Shown here one piece after another: positions 27,223 through 40,721 of a stretch of DNA of 64,000 nucleotides. Source of the stretch: Halisarca cf. caerulea. Its lineage: Eukaryota > Porifera > Demospongiae > Chondrillida > Halisarcidae. Location: the NCBI GenBank assembly GCA_963170055.1, contig CAUJGJ010000453.1, forward strand, positions 113,501-177,500, read 5' to 3'. Numbering within the stretch: the first letter of the stretch is position 1; each line of letters begins with the position of its first letter. The notes beneath the pieces are model-generated. The model saw nothing but the letters and a program-made list of their open reading frames with translations, made no database searches and was not told the DNA's origin. Made by a program: the position numbers and the translations under genes.

Positions 27223-30200
27223 CCTTTCTGAAGTGCTTTGGGCGTATTTGTGTAGTGTTGGATATGCTGGTGCAAATACCAATGTTTGGCACTAGCACCA
27301 CGCACATTCCCAGTGGACACACATGACCTTTCTGAAGTGCTGTGGGCGTATTTGTGTAGTGTTGGAAATGCTGGTGCTAATACCAATATTTGGCACTAGC
27401 ACCACGCACATTCCCAGTGGACACACATGACCTTTCTGAAGTGCTGTGGGCGTATTTGTGTAGTGTTGGATATGCACGTGCTAATACCAATATTTGGCAC
27501 TAGCACCACGCACATTCCCAGTGGACACACATGACCTTTCTGAAGTGCTGTGGGCGTATTTGTGTAGTGTTGGATATGCTGGTGCTAATACCAATATTTG
27601 GCACTAGCACCAAGCACATTCCCAGTGGACACACATGAAGTTTGTTAACTACTGTGGGCGTATTTGTGTAATGTTGGATATGCTGGTGCTAATACCAATA
27701 TTTGGCACTAGCACCACGCACATTCCCAGTGGACACACATGACTTTTCTGAAGTGCTGTGGGCGTATTTGTGTAGTGTTGGATATGCTGGTGCTAATACC
27801 AATATTTGGCCCTAGCACCACGCACATTCCTAGTGGACACACATGAAGTTTGTTAACTAATGTGGGCGTATTTGTGTAATGTTGGATATGCTGGTGCTAA
27901 TACCAATATTTGGCACTAGCACCACGCACATTCCCAGTGGACACACATGACCTTTCTGAAGTGCTGTGGGCGTATTTGTGTAGTGTTGGATATGCTGGTG
28001 CTAATACCAATATTTGGCAATAGCACCGCGCACATTCCCAGTGGACACACGAAGTTTCTTAACTACTGTGGGAGTATTTGTGTAGTGTTGGATATGCTGG
28101 TGCTAATACCAATATTTGGCACTAGCACCACGCACATTCCCAGTGGACACACGAAGTTTCTTAACTACTGTGGGAGTATTTGTGTAGTGTTGGATATGCT
28201 GGTGCAAATACCAATATTTGGCACTAGCACCACGCACATTCCCAGTGGACACACATGACCTTTCTGAAGTGCTGTGGGCGTATTTGTGTAGTGTTGGATA
28301 TGCTGGTGCTAATACAAATATTTGGCACTAGCACCACGCATATTCCCAGTGGACACACATGACCTTTCTGAAGTGCTGTGGGCGTATTTGTGTAGTGTTG
28401 GATATGCTGGTGCTAATACCAATATTTGGCACTAGCACCACGCACATTCCCAGTGGACACACATGACCTTTCTGAAGTGCTGTGGGCTTATTTGTGTAGT
28501 GTTGGATATGCTGGTGCTAATACCAATATTTGGCACTAGCACCACGCACATTCCCAGTGGACACACATGACCTTTCTGAAGTGCTGTGGGCGTATTTGTG
28601 TAGTGTTGGATATGCACGTGCTAATACCAATATTTGGCACTAGCACAACGCACATTCCCAGCAGACACACATGAAGTTTCTGAAGTGCTGTGGGCGTATT
28701 TGTGTAGTGTTGGATATGCTGGTGCTAATACCAATATTTGGCACTAGCACCACGCACATTCCCAGTGGACACACATGAAGTTTCTTAACTATTGTGGGCG
28801 TATTTGTGTAATGTTTGATATGCTGGTGCTAATGGGAATATTTGGCACTAGCACCACGCACATTAACAGTGGACACTCATGAAGTATTCTTAACTACTGT
28901 GGGCGTATTTGTGTAATGTTAGGTATGCTGGTGCTAATACCAATATTTGGCACTAGCACCACGCACATTCCCAGTGGACACACGAAGTTTCTTAACTACT
29001 GTGGGAGTATTTGTGTAGTGTTGGATATGCTGGTGCTAATACCAATATTTGGCACTAGCACCACGCACATTCCCAGTGGACACACGAAGTTTCTTAACTA
29101 CTGTGGGAGTATTTGTGTAGTGTTGGATATGCTGGTACTAATACCAATATTTGGCACTAGCACCACGCACATTCCCAGTGGACACACATGACCTTTCTGA
29201 AGTGCTGTGGGCGTATTTGTGTAGTGTTGGATATGCTGGTGCTAATACCAATATTTGGCAATAGCACCGCGCACATTCCCAGTGGACACACGAAGTTTCT
29301 TAACTACTGTGGGAGTATTTGTGTAGTGTTGGATATGCTGGTGCTAATACCAATATTTGGCACTAGCACCACGCACATTCCCAGTGGACACACGAAGTTT
29401 CTTAACTACTGTGGGAGTATTTGTGTAGTGTTGGATATGCTGGTGCTAATACCAATATTTGGCACTAGCACCACGCACATTCCCAGTGGACACACATGAC
29501 CTTTCTGAAGTGCTGTGGGCGTATTTGTGTAGTGTTGGATATGCTGGTTCTAATACCAATATTTGGCAATAGCACCGCGCACATTCCCAGTGGACACACG
29601 AAGTTTCTTAACTACTGTGGGAGTATTTGTGTAGTGTTGGATATGCTAGTGCTAATACCAATATTTGGCACTAGCACCACGCACATTCCCAGTGGACACA
29701 CATGACCTTTCTGAAGTGCTTTGGGCGTATTTGTGTAGTGTTGGATATGCTGGTGCAAATACCAATGTTTGGCACTAGCACCACGCACATTCCCAGTGGA
29801 CACACATGACCTTTCTGAAGTGCTGTGGGCGTATTTGTGTAGTGTTGGAAATGCTGGTGCTAATACCAATATTTGGCACTAGCACCACGCACATTCCCAG
29901 TGGACACACATGACCTTTCTGAAGTGCTGTGGGCGTATTTGTGTAGTGTTGGATATGCACGTGCTAATACCAATATTTGGCACTAGCACCACGCACATTC
30001 CCAGTGGACACACATGACCTTTCTGAAGTGCTGTGGGCGTATTTGTGTAGTGTTGGATATGCTGGTGCTAATACCAATATTTGGCACTAGCACCAAGCAC
30101 ATTCCCAGTGGACACACATGAAGTTTGTTAACTACTGTGGGCGTATTTGTGTAATGTTGGATATGCTGGTGCTAATACCAATATTTGGCACTAGCACCAC

Positions 30201-30741
30201 GCACATTCCCAGTGGACACACATGACTTTTCTGAAGTGCTGTGGGCGTATTTGTGTAGTGTTGGATATGCTGGTGCTAATACCAATATTTGGCCCTAGCA
30301 CCACGCACATTCCTAGTGGACACACATGAAGTTTGTTAACTAATGTGGGCGTATTTGTGTAATGTTGGATATGCTGGTGCTAATACCAATATTTGGCACT
30401 AGCACCACGCACATTCCCAGTGGACACACATGACCTTTCTGAAGTGCTGTGGGCGTATTTGTGTAGTGTTGGATATGCTGGTGCTAATACCAATATTTGG
30501 CAATAGCACCGCGCACATTCCCAGTGGACACACGAAGTTTCTTAACTACTGTGGGAGTATTTGTGTAGTGTTGGATATGCTGGTGCTAATACCAATATTT
30601 GGCACTAGCACCACGCACATTCCCAGTGGACACACGAAGTTTCTTAACTACTGTGGGAGTATTTGTGTAGTGTTGGATATGCTGGTGCTAATACCAATAT
30701 TTGGCACTAGCACCACGCACATTCCCAGTGGACACACATGA
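25831..30741 (+). repeat. 2,483-bp higher-order repeat, 24 monomers, two copies
   Basis: The paired changes ACAAATATTT and ACGCATATTCCC occur at 25,831 and 28,314. The blocks at 26,705 and 29,188, 27,292 and 29,775, and 27,947 and 30,430 keep the same 2,483-bp offset. The unit includes a run of 102-bp monomers and two CACGTG monomers. Shared private changes (GGAAATGCTGG, ACCAATGTTTGG, CACCAAGCAC) show the copies are very young. Confidence 0.9.
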
Positions 30742-33600
30742 CCTTTCTGAAGTGCTGTGGGCGTATTTGTGTAGTGTTGGATATGCTGGTTCTAATACCA
30801 ATATTTGGCAATAGCACCGCGCACATTCCCAGTGGACACACGAAGTTTCTTAACTACTGTGGGAGTATTTGTGTAGTGTTGGATATGCTAGTGCTAATAC
30901 CAATATTTGGCACTAGCACCACGCACATTCCCAGTGGACACACATGACCTTTCTGAAGTGCTGTGGTCGTATTTGTGTAGTGTTGGATATGCTGGTGCTA
31001 ATACCAATATTTGGCACTAGCACCACGCACATTCCCAGTGGACACACATGACCTTTCTGAAGTGCTTTGGGCGTATTTGTGTAGTGTTGGATATGCTGGT
31101 GCAAATACCAATGTTTGGCACTAGCACCACGCACATTCCCAGTGGACACACATGACCTTTCTGAAGTGCTGTGGGCGTATTTGTGTAGTGTTGGAAATGC
31201 TGGTGCTAATACCAATATTTGGCACTAGCACCACGCACATTCCCAGTGGACACACATGACCTTTCTGAAGTGCTGTGGGCGTATTTGTGTAGTGTTGGAT
31301 ATGCACGTGCTAATACCAATATTTGGCACTAGCACCACGCACATTCCCAGTGGACACACATGACCTTTCTGAAGTGCTGTGGGCGTATTTGTGTAGTGTT
31401 GGATATGCTGGTGCTAATACCAATATTTGGCACTAGCACCACGCACATTCCCAGTGGACACACATGAAGTTTGTTAACTACTGTGGGCGTATTTGTGTAA
31501 TGTTGGATATGCTGGTGCTAATACCAATATTTGGCACTAGCACCACGCACATTCCCAGTGGACACACATGACTTTTCTGAAGTGCTGTGGGCGTATTTGT
31601 GTAGTGTTGGATATGCTGGTGCTAATACCAATATTTGGCCCTAGCACCACGCACATTCCTAGTGGACACACATGAAGTTTGTTAACTAATGTGGGCGTAT
31701 TTGTGTAATGTTGGATATGCTGGTGCTAATACCAATATTTGGCACTAGCACCACGCACATTCCCAGTGGACACACATGACCTTTCTGAAGTGCTGTGGGC
31801 GTATTTGTGTAGTGTTGGATATGCTGGTGCTAATACCAATATTTGGCAATAGCACCGCGCACATTCCCAGTGGACACACGAAGTTTCTTAACTACTGTGG
31901 GAGTATTTGTGTAGTGTTGGATATGCTGGTGCTAATACCAATATTTGGCACTAGCACCACGCACATTCCCAGTGGACACACGAAGTTTCTTAACTACTGT
32001 GGGAGTATTTGTGTAGTGTTGGATATGCTGGTGCTAATACCAATATTTGGCACTAGCACCACGCACATTCCCAGTGGACACACATGACCTTTCTGAAGTG
32101 CTGTGGGCGTATTTGTGTAGTGTTGGATATGCTGGTTCTAATACCAATATTTGGCAATAGCACCGCGCACATTCCCAGTGGACACACGAAGTTTCTTAAC
32201 TACTGTGGGAGTATTTGTGTAGTGTTGGATATGCTAGTGCTAATACCAATATTTGGCACTAGCACCACGCACATTCCCAGTGGACACACATGACCTTTCT
32301 GAAGTGCTGTGGTCGTATTTGTGTAGTGTTGGATATGCTGGTGCTAATACCAATATTTGGCACTAGCACCACGCACATTCCCAATGGACACACATGACCT
32401 TTCTGAAGTGCTTTGGGCGTATTTGTGTAGTGTTGGATATGCTGGTGCAAATACCAATGTTTGGCACTAGCACCACGCACATTCCCAGTGGACACACATG
32501 ACCTTTCTGAAGTGCTGTGGGCGTATTTGTGTAGTGTTGGATATGCTGGTGCTAATACCAATATTTGGCACTAGCACCACGCACATTCCCAGTGGACACA
32601 CATGACCTTTCTGAAGTGCTGTGGGCGTATTTGTGTAGTGTTGGATATGCACGTGCTAATACCAATATTTGGCACTAGCACCACGCACATTCCCAGTGGA
32701 CACACATGACCTTTCTGAAGTGCTGTGGGCGTATTTGTGTAGTGTTGGATATGCTGGTGCTAATACCAATATTTGGCACTAGCACCACGCACATTCCCAG
32801 TGGACACACATGAAGTTTGTTAACTACTGTGGGCGTATTTGTGTAATGTTGGATATGCTGGTGCTAATACCAATATTTGGCACTAGCACCACGCACATTC
32901 CCAGTGGACACACATGACTTTTCTGAAGTGCTGTGGGCGTATTTGTGTAGTGTTGGATATGCTGGTGCTAATACCAATATTTGGCCCTAGCACCACGCAC
33001 ATTCCTAGTGGACACACATGAAGTTTGTTAACTAATGTGGGCGTATTTGTGTAATGTTGGATATTCTGGTGCTAATACCAATATTTGGCACTAGCACCAC
33101 GCACATTCCCAGTGGACACACATGACCTTTCTGAAGTGCTGTGGGCGTATTTGTGTAGTGTTGGATATACTGGTGCTAATACCAATATTTGGCACTAGCA
33201 CCACGCACATTCCCAGTGGACACACATGACCTTTCTGAAGTGCTGTGGGCGTATTTGTGTAGTGTTGGATATGCTGGTGTTAATACCAATATTTGGCACT
33301 AGCACAACGCACATTCCCAGTAGACACACATGAAGTTTCTGAAGTGCTGTGGGCATATTTGTGTAGTGTTGGACATGCTGGTGCTAATACCAATATTTGG
33401 CACTAGCACGACGCACATTCCCAGTGGACACACATGAAGTTTGTTAACTACTGTGGGCGTATTTGTGTAATGTTGGATATGCTGGTGCTAATACCAATAT
33501 TTGGCACTAGCACCACGCACATTCCCAGTGGACACACATGACCTTTCTGAAGTGCTTTGGGCGTATTTGTGTAGTGTTGGATATGCTGGTGCTAATACAA
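29958..33600 (+). repeat. 1,346-bp higher-order repeat, 13 monomers
   Basis: CACGTG monomers sit at 29,958, 31,304 and 32,650, exactly 1,346 bp apart, and so do the blocks at 30,430 and 31,776, 30,738 and 32,084, and 31,121 and 32,467. The unit is ten monomers of 104 bp and three of 102 bp. The same unit appears twice more, at about 34.5-36.7 kb and 41.5-43.8 kb. After about 33.1 kb the order changes to monomers with GGCATATTTG and GGACATGCTGG. Confidence 0.9.
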
Positions 33601-33669
33601 ATATTTGGCCCTAGCACCACGCACATTCCAAGTGGACACACATGACCTTTCTGAAGTGCTGTGGGCGTA

Positions 33670-36600
33670 TTTGTGTAGTGTTGGATATGCTGGTGCTAAT
33701 ACCAATATTTGGCACTAGCACCACGCACATTCCCAGTGGACACACATGACCTTTCTGAAGTGCTGTGGGCTTATTTGTGTAGTGTTGGATATGCTGGTGC
33801 TAATACCAATATTTGGCACTAGCACCACGCACATTCCCAGTAGACACACATGACCTTTCTGAAGTGCTGTGGGCGTATTTGTGTAGTGTTGGATATGCAC
33901 GTGCTAATACCAATATTTGGCACTAGCACAACGCACATTCCCAGCAGACACACATGAAGTTTCTGAAGTGCTGTGGGCGTATTTGTGTAGTGTTGGATAT
34001 GCTGGTGCTAATACCAATATTTGGCACTAGCACCACGCACATTCCCAGTGGACACACATGAAGTTTCTTAACTACTGTGGGCGTATTTGTGTAATGTTTG
34101 ATATGCTGGTGCTAATGGGAATATTTGGCACTAGCACCACGCACATTAACAGTGGACACTCATGAAGTATTCTTAACTACTGTGGGCGTATTTGTGTAAT
34201 GTTAGGTATGCTGGTGCTAATACCAATATTTGGCACTAGCACCACGCACATTCCCAGTGGACACACGAAGTTTCTTAACTACTGTGGGAGTATTTGTGTA
34301 GTGTTGGATATGCTGGTGCTAATACCAATATTTGGCACTAGCACCACGCACATTCCCAGTGGACACACGAAGTTTCTTAACTACTGTGGGAGTATTTGTG
34401 TAGTGTTGGATATGCTGGTGCTAATACCAATATTTGGCACTAGCACCACGCACATTCCCAGTGGACACACATGACCTTTCTGAAGTGCTGTGGGCGTATT
34501 TGTGTAGTGTTGGATATGCTGGTGCTAATACCAATATTTGGCAATAGCACCGCGCACATTCCCAGTGGACACACGAAGTTTCTTAACTACTGTGGGAGTA
34601 TTTGTGTAGTGTTGGATATGCTGGTGCTAATACCAATATTTGGCACTAGCACCACGCACATTCCCAGTGGACACACGAAGTTTCTTAACTACTGTGGGAG
34701 TATTTGTGTAGTGTTGGATATGCTGGTGCTAATACCAATATTTGGCACTAGCACCACGCACATTCCCAGTGGACACACATGACCTTTCTGAAGTGCTGTG
34801 GGCGTATTTGTGTAGTGTTGGATATGCTGGTTCTAATACCAATATTTGGCAATAGCACCGCGCACATTCCCAGTGGACACACGAAGTTTCTTAACTACTG
34901 TGGGAGTATTTGTGTAGTGTTGGATATGCTAGTGCTAATACCAATATTTGGCACTAGCACCACGCACATTCCCAGTGGACACACATGACCTTTCTGAAGT
35001 GCTGTGGTCGTATTTGTGTAGTGTTGGATATGCTGGTGCTAATACCAATATTTGGCACTAGCACCACGCACATTCCCAGTGGACACACATGACCTTTCTG
35101 AAGTGCTTTGGGCGTATTTGTGTAGTGTTGGATATGCTGGTGCAAATACCAATGTTTGGCACTAGCACCACGCACATTCCCAGTGGACACACATGACCTT
35201 TCTGAAGTGCTGTGGGCGTATTTGTGTAGTGTTGGAAATGCTGGTGCTAATACCAATATTTGGCACTAGCACCACGCACATTCCCAGTGGACACACATGA
35301 CCTTTCTGAAGTGTTGTGGGCGTATTTGTGTAGTGTTGGATATGCTGGTGCTAATACCAATATTTGGCACTAGCACCACGCACATTCCCAGTGGACACAC
35401 ATGACCTTTCTGAAGTGCTGTGGGCGTATTTGTGTAGTGTTGGATATGCTGGTGCTAATACCAATATTTGGCACTAGCACCACGCACATTCCCAGTGGAC
35501 ACACATGAAGTTTGTTAACTACTGTGGGCGTATTTGTGTAATGTTGGATATGCTGGTGCTAATACCAATATTTGGCACTAGCACCACGCACATTCCCAGT
35601 GGACACACATGACTTTTCTGAAGTGCTGTGGGCGTATTTGTGTAGTGTTGGATATGCTGGTGCTAATACCAATATTTGGCCCTAGCACCACGCACATTCC
35701 TAGTGGACACACATGAAGTTTGTTAACTAATGTGGGCGTATTTGTGTAATGTTGGATATGCTGGTGCTAATACCAATATTTGGCACTAGCACCACGCACA
35801 TTCCCAGTGGACACACATGACCTTTCTGAAGTGCTGTGGGCGTATTTGTGTAGTGTTGGATATGCTGGTGCTAATACCAATATTTGGCAATAGCACCGCG
35901 CACATTCCCAGTGGACACACGAAGTTTCTTAACTACTGTGGGAGTATTTGTGTAGTGTTGGATATGCTGGTGCTAATACCAATATTTGGCACTAGCACCA
36001 CGCACATTCCCAGTGGACACACGAAGTTTCTTAACTACTGTGGGAGTATTTGTGTAGTGTTGGATATGCTGGTGCTAATACCAATATTTGGCACTAGCAC
36101 CACGCACATTCCCAGTGGACACACATGACCTTTCTGAAGTGCTGTGGGCGTATTTGTGTAGTGTTGGATATGCTGGTTCTAATACCAATATTTGGCAATA
36201 GCACCGCGCACATTCCCAGTGGACACACGAAGTTTCTTAACTACTGTGGGAGTATTTGTGTAGTGTTGGATATGCTAGTGCTAATACCAATATTTGGCAC
36301 TAGCACCACGCACATTCCCAGTGGACACACATGACCTTTCTGAAGTGCTGTGGTCGTATTTGTGTAGTGTTGGATATGCTGGTGCTAATACCAATATTTG
36401 GCACTAGCACCACGCACATTCCCAGTGGACACACATGACCTTTCTGAAGTGCTTTGGGCGTATTTGTGTAGTGTTGGATATGCTGGTGCAAATACCAATG
36501 TTTGGCACTAGCACCACGCACATTCCCAGTGGACACACATGACCTTTCTGAAGTGCTGTGGGCGTATTTGTGTAGTGTTGGATATGCTGGTGCTAATACC

Positions 36601-37680
36601 AATATTTGGCACTAGCACCACGCACATTCCCAGTGGACACACATGACCTTTCTGAAGTGCTGTGGGCGTATTTGTGTAGTGTTGGATATGCACGTGCTAA
36701 TACCAATATTTGGCACTAGCACCACGCACATTCCCAGTGGACACACATGACCTTTCTGAAGTGCTGTGGGCGTATTTGTGTAGTGTTGGATATGCTGGTG
36801 CTAATACCAATATTTGGCACTAGCACCACGCACATTCCCAGTGGACACACATGAAGTTTGTTAACTACTGTGGGCGTATTTGTGTAATGTTGGATATGCT
36901 GGTGCTAATACCAATATTTGGCACTAGCACCACGCACATTCCCAGTGGACACACATGACTTTTCTGAAGTGCTGTGGGCGTATTTGTGTAGTGTTGGATA
37001 TGCTGGTGCTAATACCAATATTTGGCCCTAGCACCACGCACATTCCTAGTGGACACACATGAAGTTTGTTAACTAATGTGGGCGTATTTGTGTAATGTTG
37101 GATATTCTGGTGCTAATACCAATATTTGGCACTAGCACCACGCACATTCCCAGTGGACACACATGACCTTTCTGAAGTGCTGTGGGCGTATTTGTGTAGT
37201 GTTGGATATGCTGGTGCTAATACCAATATTTGGCACTAGCACCACGCACATTCCCAGTGGACACACATGACCTTTCTGAAGTGCTGTGGGCGTATTTGTG
37301 TAGTGTTGGATATGCTGGTGTTAATACCAATATTTGGCACTAGCACAACGCACATTCCCAGTAGACACACATGAAGTTTCTGAAGTGCTGTGGGCATATT
37401 TGTGTAGTGTTGGACATGCTGGTGCTAATACCAATATTTGGCACTAGCACGACGCACATTCCCAGTGGACACACATGAAGTTTGTTAACTACTGTGGGCG
37501 TATTTGTGTAATGTTGGATATGCTGGTGCTAATACCAATATTTGGCACTAGCACCACGCACATTCCCAGTGGACACACATGACCTTTCTGAAGTGCTGTG
37601 GGCGTATTTGTGTAGTGTTGGATATGCTGGTGCTAATACCAATATTTGGCCCTAGCACCACGCACATTCCAAGTGGACAC
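33670..37680 (+). repeat. Left member of a 4.0-kb block repeated at an offset of 7,052 bp
   Basis: Landmarks at 33,715, 34,199, 34,471, 35,817, 36,508 and 37,411 all recur 7,052 bp later (40,767, 41,251, 41,523, 42,869, 43,560 and 44,463). The block contains two nested copies of the 1,346-bp repeat. In this member the monomer at about 35,341 has the ordinary CTGGTG, although the equivalent monomer of the neighbouring unit has CACGTG. The match ends after the GGCCCTAGC monomer near 37,680. Confidence 0.88.
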
Positions 37681-40340
37681 ACATGACCTTTCTGAAGTGC
37701 TGTGGGCGTATTTGTGTAGTGTTGGATATGCTGGTGCTAATACCAATATTTGGCACTAGAACAACGCACATTCCCAGTAAACACACATGAAGTTTCTGAA
37801 GTGCTGTGGGCGTATTTGTGTAGTGTTGGATATGCTGGTGCTAATACCAATATTTGGCACTAGCACCACGCACATTCCCAGTGGACACACATGAAGTTTG
37901 TTAACTACTGTGGGCGTATTTGTGTAATGTTGGATATGCTGGTGCTAATACCAATATTTGGCACTAGCACCACGCACATTCCCAGTGGACACACATGACT
38001 TTTCTGAAGTGCTGTGGGCGTATTTGTGTAGTGTTGGATATGCTGGTGCTAATACCAATATTTGGCCCTAGCACCACGCACATTCCTAGTGGACACACAT
38101 GAAGTTTGTTAACTAATGTGGGCGTATTTGTGTAATGTTGGATATTCTGGTGCTAATACCAATATTTGGCACTAGCACCACGCACATTCCCAGTGGACAC
38201 ACATGACCTTTCTGAAGTGCTGTTGGCGTATTTGTGTAGTGTTGGATATGCTGGTGCTAATACCAATATTTGGCACTAGCACCACGCACATTCCCAGTGG
38301 ACACACATGACCTTTCTGAAGTGCTGTGGGCGTATTTGTGTAGTGTTGGATATGCTGGTGCTAATACCAATATTTGGCACTAGCACCACGCACATTTCCA
38401 GTAGACACACATGAAGTTTCTGAAGTGCTGTGGGCGTATTTGTGTAGTGTTGGATATGCTGGTGCTAATACCAATATTTGGCACTAGCACCACGCATATT
38501 CCCAGTGGACACTCATGAAGTTTCTTAACTACTGTGGGCGTATTTGTGTAATGTTGGATATGCTGGTGCTAATACCAATATTTGGCACTAGCACCACGCA
38601 CATTCCCAGTGGACACACGAAGTTTCTTAACTACTGTGGGAGTATTTGTGTAGTGTTGGATATGCTGGTGCTAATACCAATATTTGGCACTAGCACCACG
38701 CACATTCCCAGTGGACACACATGACCTTTCTGAAGTGCTGTGGTCGTATTTGTGTAGTGTTGTATATGCTTGTGCTAATACCAATATTTGGCACTAGCAC
38801 CACGCACATTCCCAGTGGACACACATGACCTTTCTGAAGTGCTGTGGGCGTATTTGTGTAGTGTTGGATATGCTGGTGCTAATACCAATATTTGGCACTA
38901 GCACCACGCACATTCCCAGTGGACACACATGACCTTTCTGAAGTGCTGTGGGCGTATTTGTGTAGTGTTGGATATGCTGGTGCTAATACCAATATTTGGC
39001 ACTAGCACCACGCACATTCCCAGTGGACACACATGACCTTTCTGAAGTGCTGTGGGCGTATTTGTGTAGTGTTGGATATGCTGGTGCTAATACCAATATT
39101 TGGCACTAGCACAACGCACATTCCCAGTAGACACACATGAAGTTTCTGAAGTGCTGTGGGCGTATTTGTGTAGTGTTGGATATGCTGGTGCTAATACCAA
39201 TATTTGGCACTAGCACCACGCACATTCCCAGTGGACACACATGAAGTTTCTTAACTACTGTGGGCGTATTTGTGTAATGTTGGATATGCTGGTGCTAATG
39301 GGAATATTTGGCACTAGCACCACGCACATTAGCAGTGGACACTCATGAAGTATTCTTAACTACTGTGGGCGTATTTGTGTAATGTTGGATATGCTGGTGC
39401 TAATACCAATATTTGGCACTAGCACCACGCACATTCCCAGTGGACACACGAAGTTTCTTAACTACTGTGGGAGTATTTGTGTAGTGTTGGATATGCTGGT
39501 GCTAATACCAATATTTGGCACTAGCACCACGCACATTCCCAGTGGACACACATGACCTTTCTGAAGTGCTGTGGGCGTATTTGTGTAGTGTTGGATATGC
39601 TGGTGCTAATACCAATATTTGGCAATAGCACCGCGCACATTCCCAGTGGACACACGAAGTTTCTTAACTACTGTGGGAGTATTTGTGTAGTGTTGGATAT
39701 GCTGGTGCTAATACCAATATTTGGCACTAGCACCACACACATTCCCAGTGGACACACATGACCTTTCTGAAGTGCTGTGGTCGTATTTGTGTAGTGTTGG
39801 ATATGCTGGTGCTAATACCAATATTTGGCACTAGCCACACGCACATTCCCAGTGGACACACATGACCTTTCTGAAGTGCTTTGGGCGTATTTGTGTAGTG
39901 TTGGATATGCTGGTGCAAATACCAATATTTGGCACTAGCACCACGCACATTCCCAGTGGACACACATGACCTTTCTGAAGTGCTGTGGGCGTATTTGTGT
40001 AGTGTTGGATATGCTGGTGCTAATACCAATATTTGGCACTAGCACCACGCACATTCCCAGTGGACACACATGACCTTTCTGAAGTGCTGTGGGCGTATTT
40101 GTGTAGTGTTGGATATGCTGGTGCTAATACCAATATTTGGCACTAGCACCACGCACATTCCCAGTGGACACACATGACCTTTCTGAAGTGCTGTGGGCGT
40201 ATTTGTGTAGTGTTGGATATGCTGGTGCTAATACCAATATTTGGCAATAGCACCACGCACATTCCCAGTGGACAAACATGAAGTTTGTTAACTACTGTGG
40301 GCGTATTTGTGTAATGTTGGATATGCTGGTGCTAATACCA
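37680..40340 (+). repeat. Dispersed copy of satellite sequence found 24.6-27.1 kb upstream
   Basis: The rare combination CTAGAACAACGC with CCCAGTAAAC occurs at 37,758 and 10,691 and nowhere else, an offset of 27,067 bp that also fits 38,515 against 11,448 and 39,552 against 12,485. From 39,552 the match is better to 14,976 (offset 24,576 bp), including the CTAGCCACAC change at 39,831 and 15,255. The segment therefore combines features of both upstream copies. Confidence 0.82.
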
Positions 40341-40721
40341 ATATTTGGCACTAGCACCACGCACATTCCCAGTTGACACACATGACTTTTCTGAAGTGCT
40401 GTGGGCGTATTTGTGTAGTGTTGGATATGCTGGTGCTAATACCAATATTTGGCCCTAGCACCACGCACATTCCCAGTGGACACACATGACCTTTCTGAAG
40501 TGCTTTGGGCGTATTTGTGTAGTGTTGGATATGCTGGTGCAAATACCAATATTTGGCACTAGCACCACGCACATTCCCAGTGGACACACATGACCTTTCT
40601 GAAGTGCTGTGGGCGTATTTGTGTAGTGTTGGATATGCTGGTGCTAATACAAATATTTGGCACTAGCACCACGCATATTCCCAGTGGACACACATGACCT
40701 TTCTGAAGTGCTGTGGGCGTA

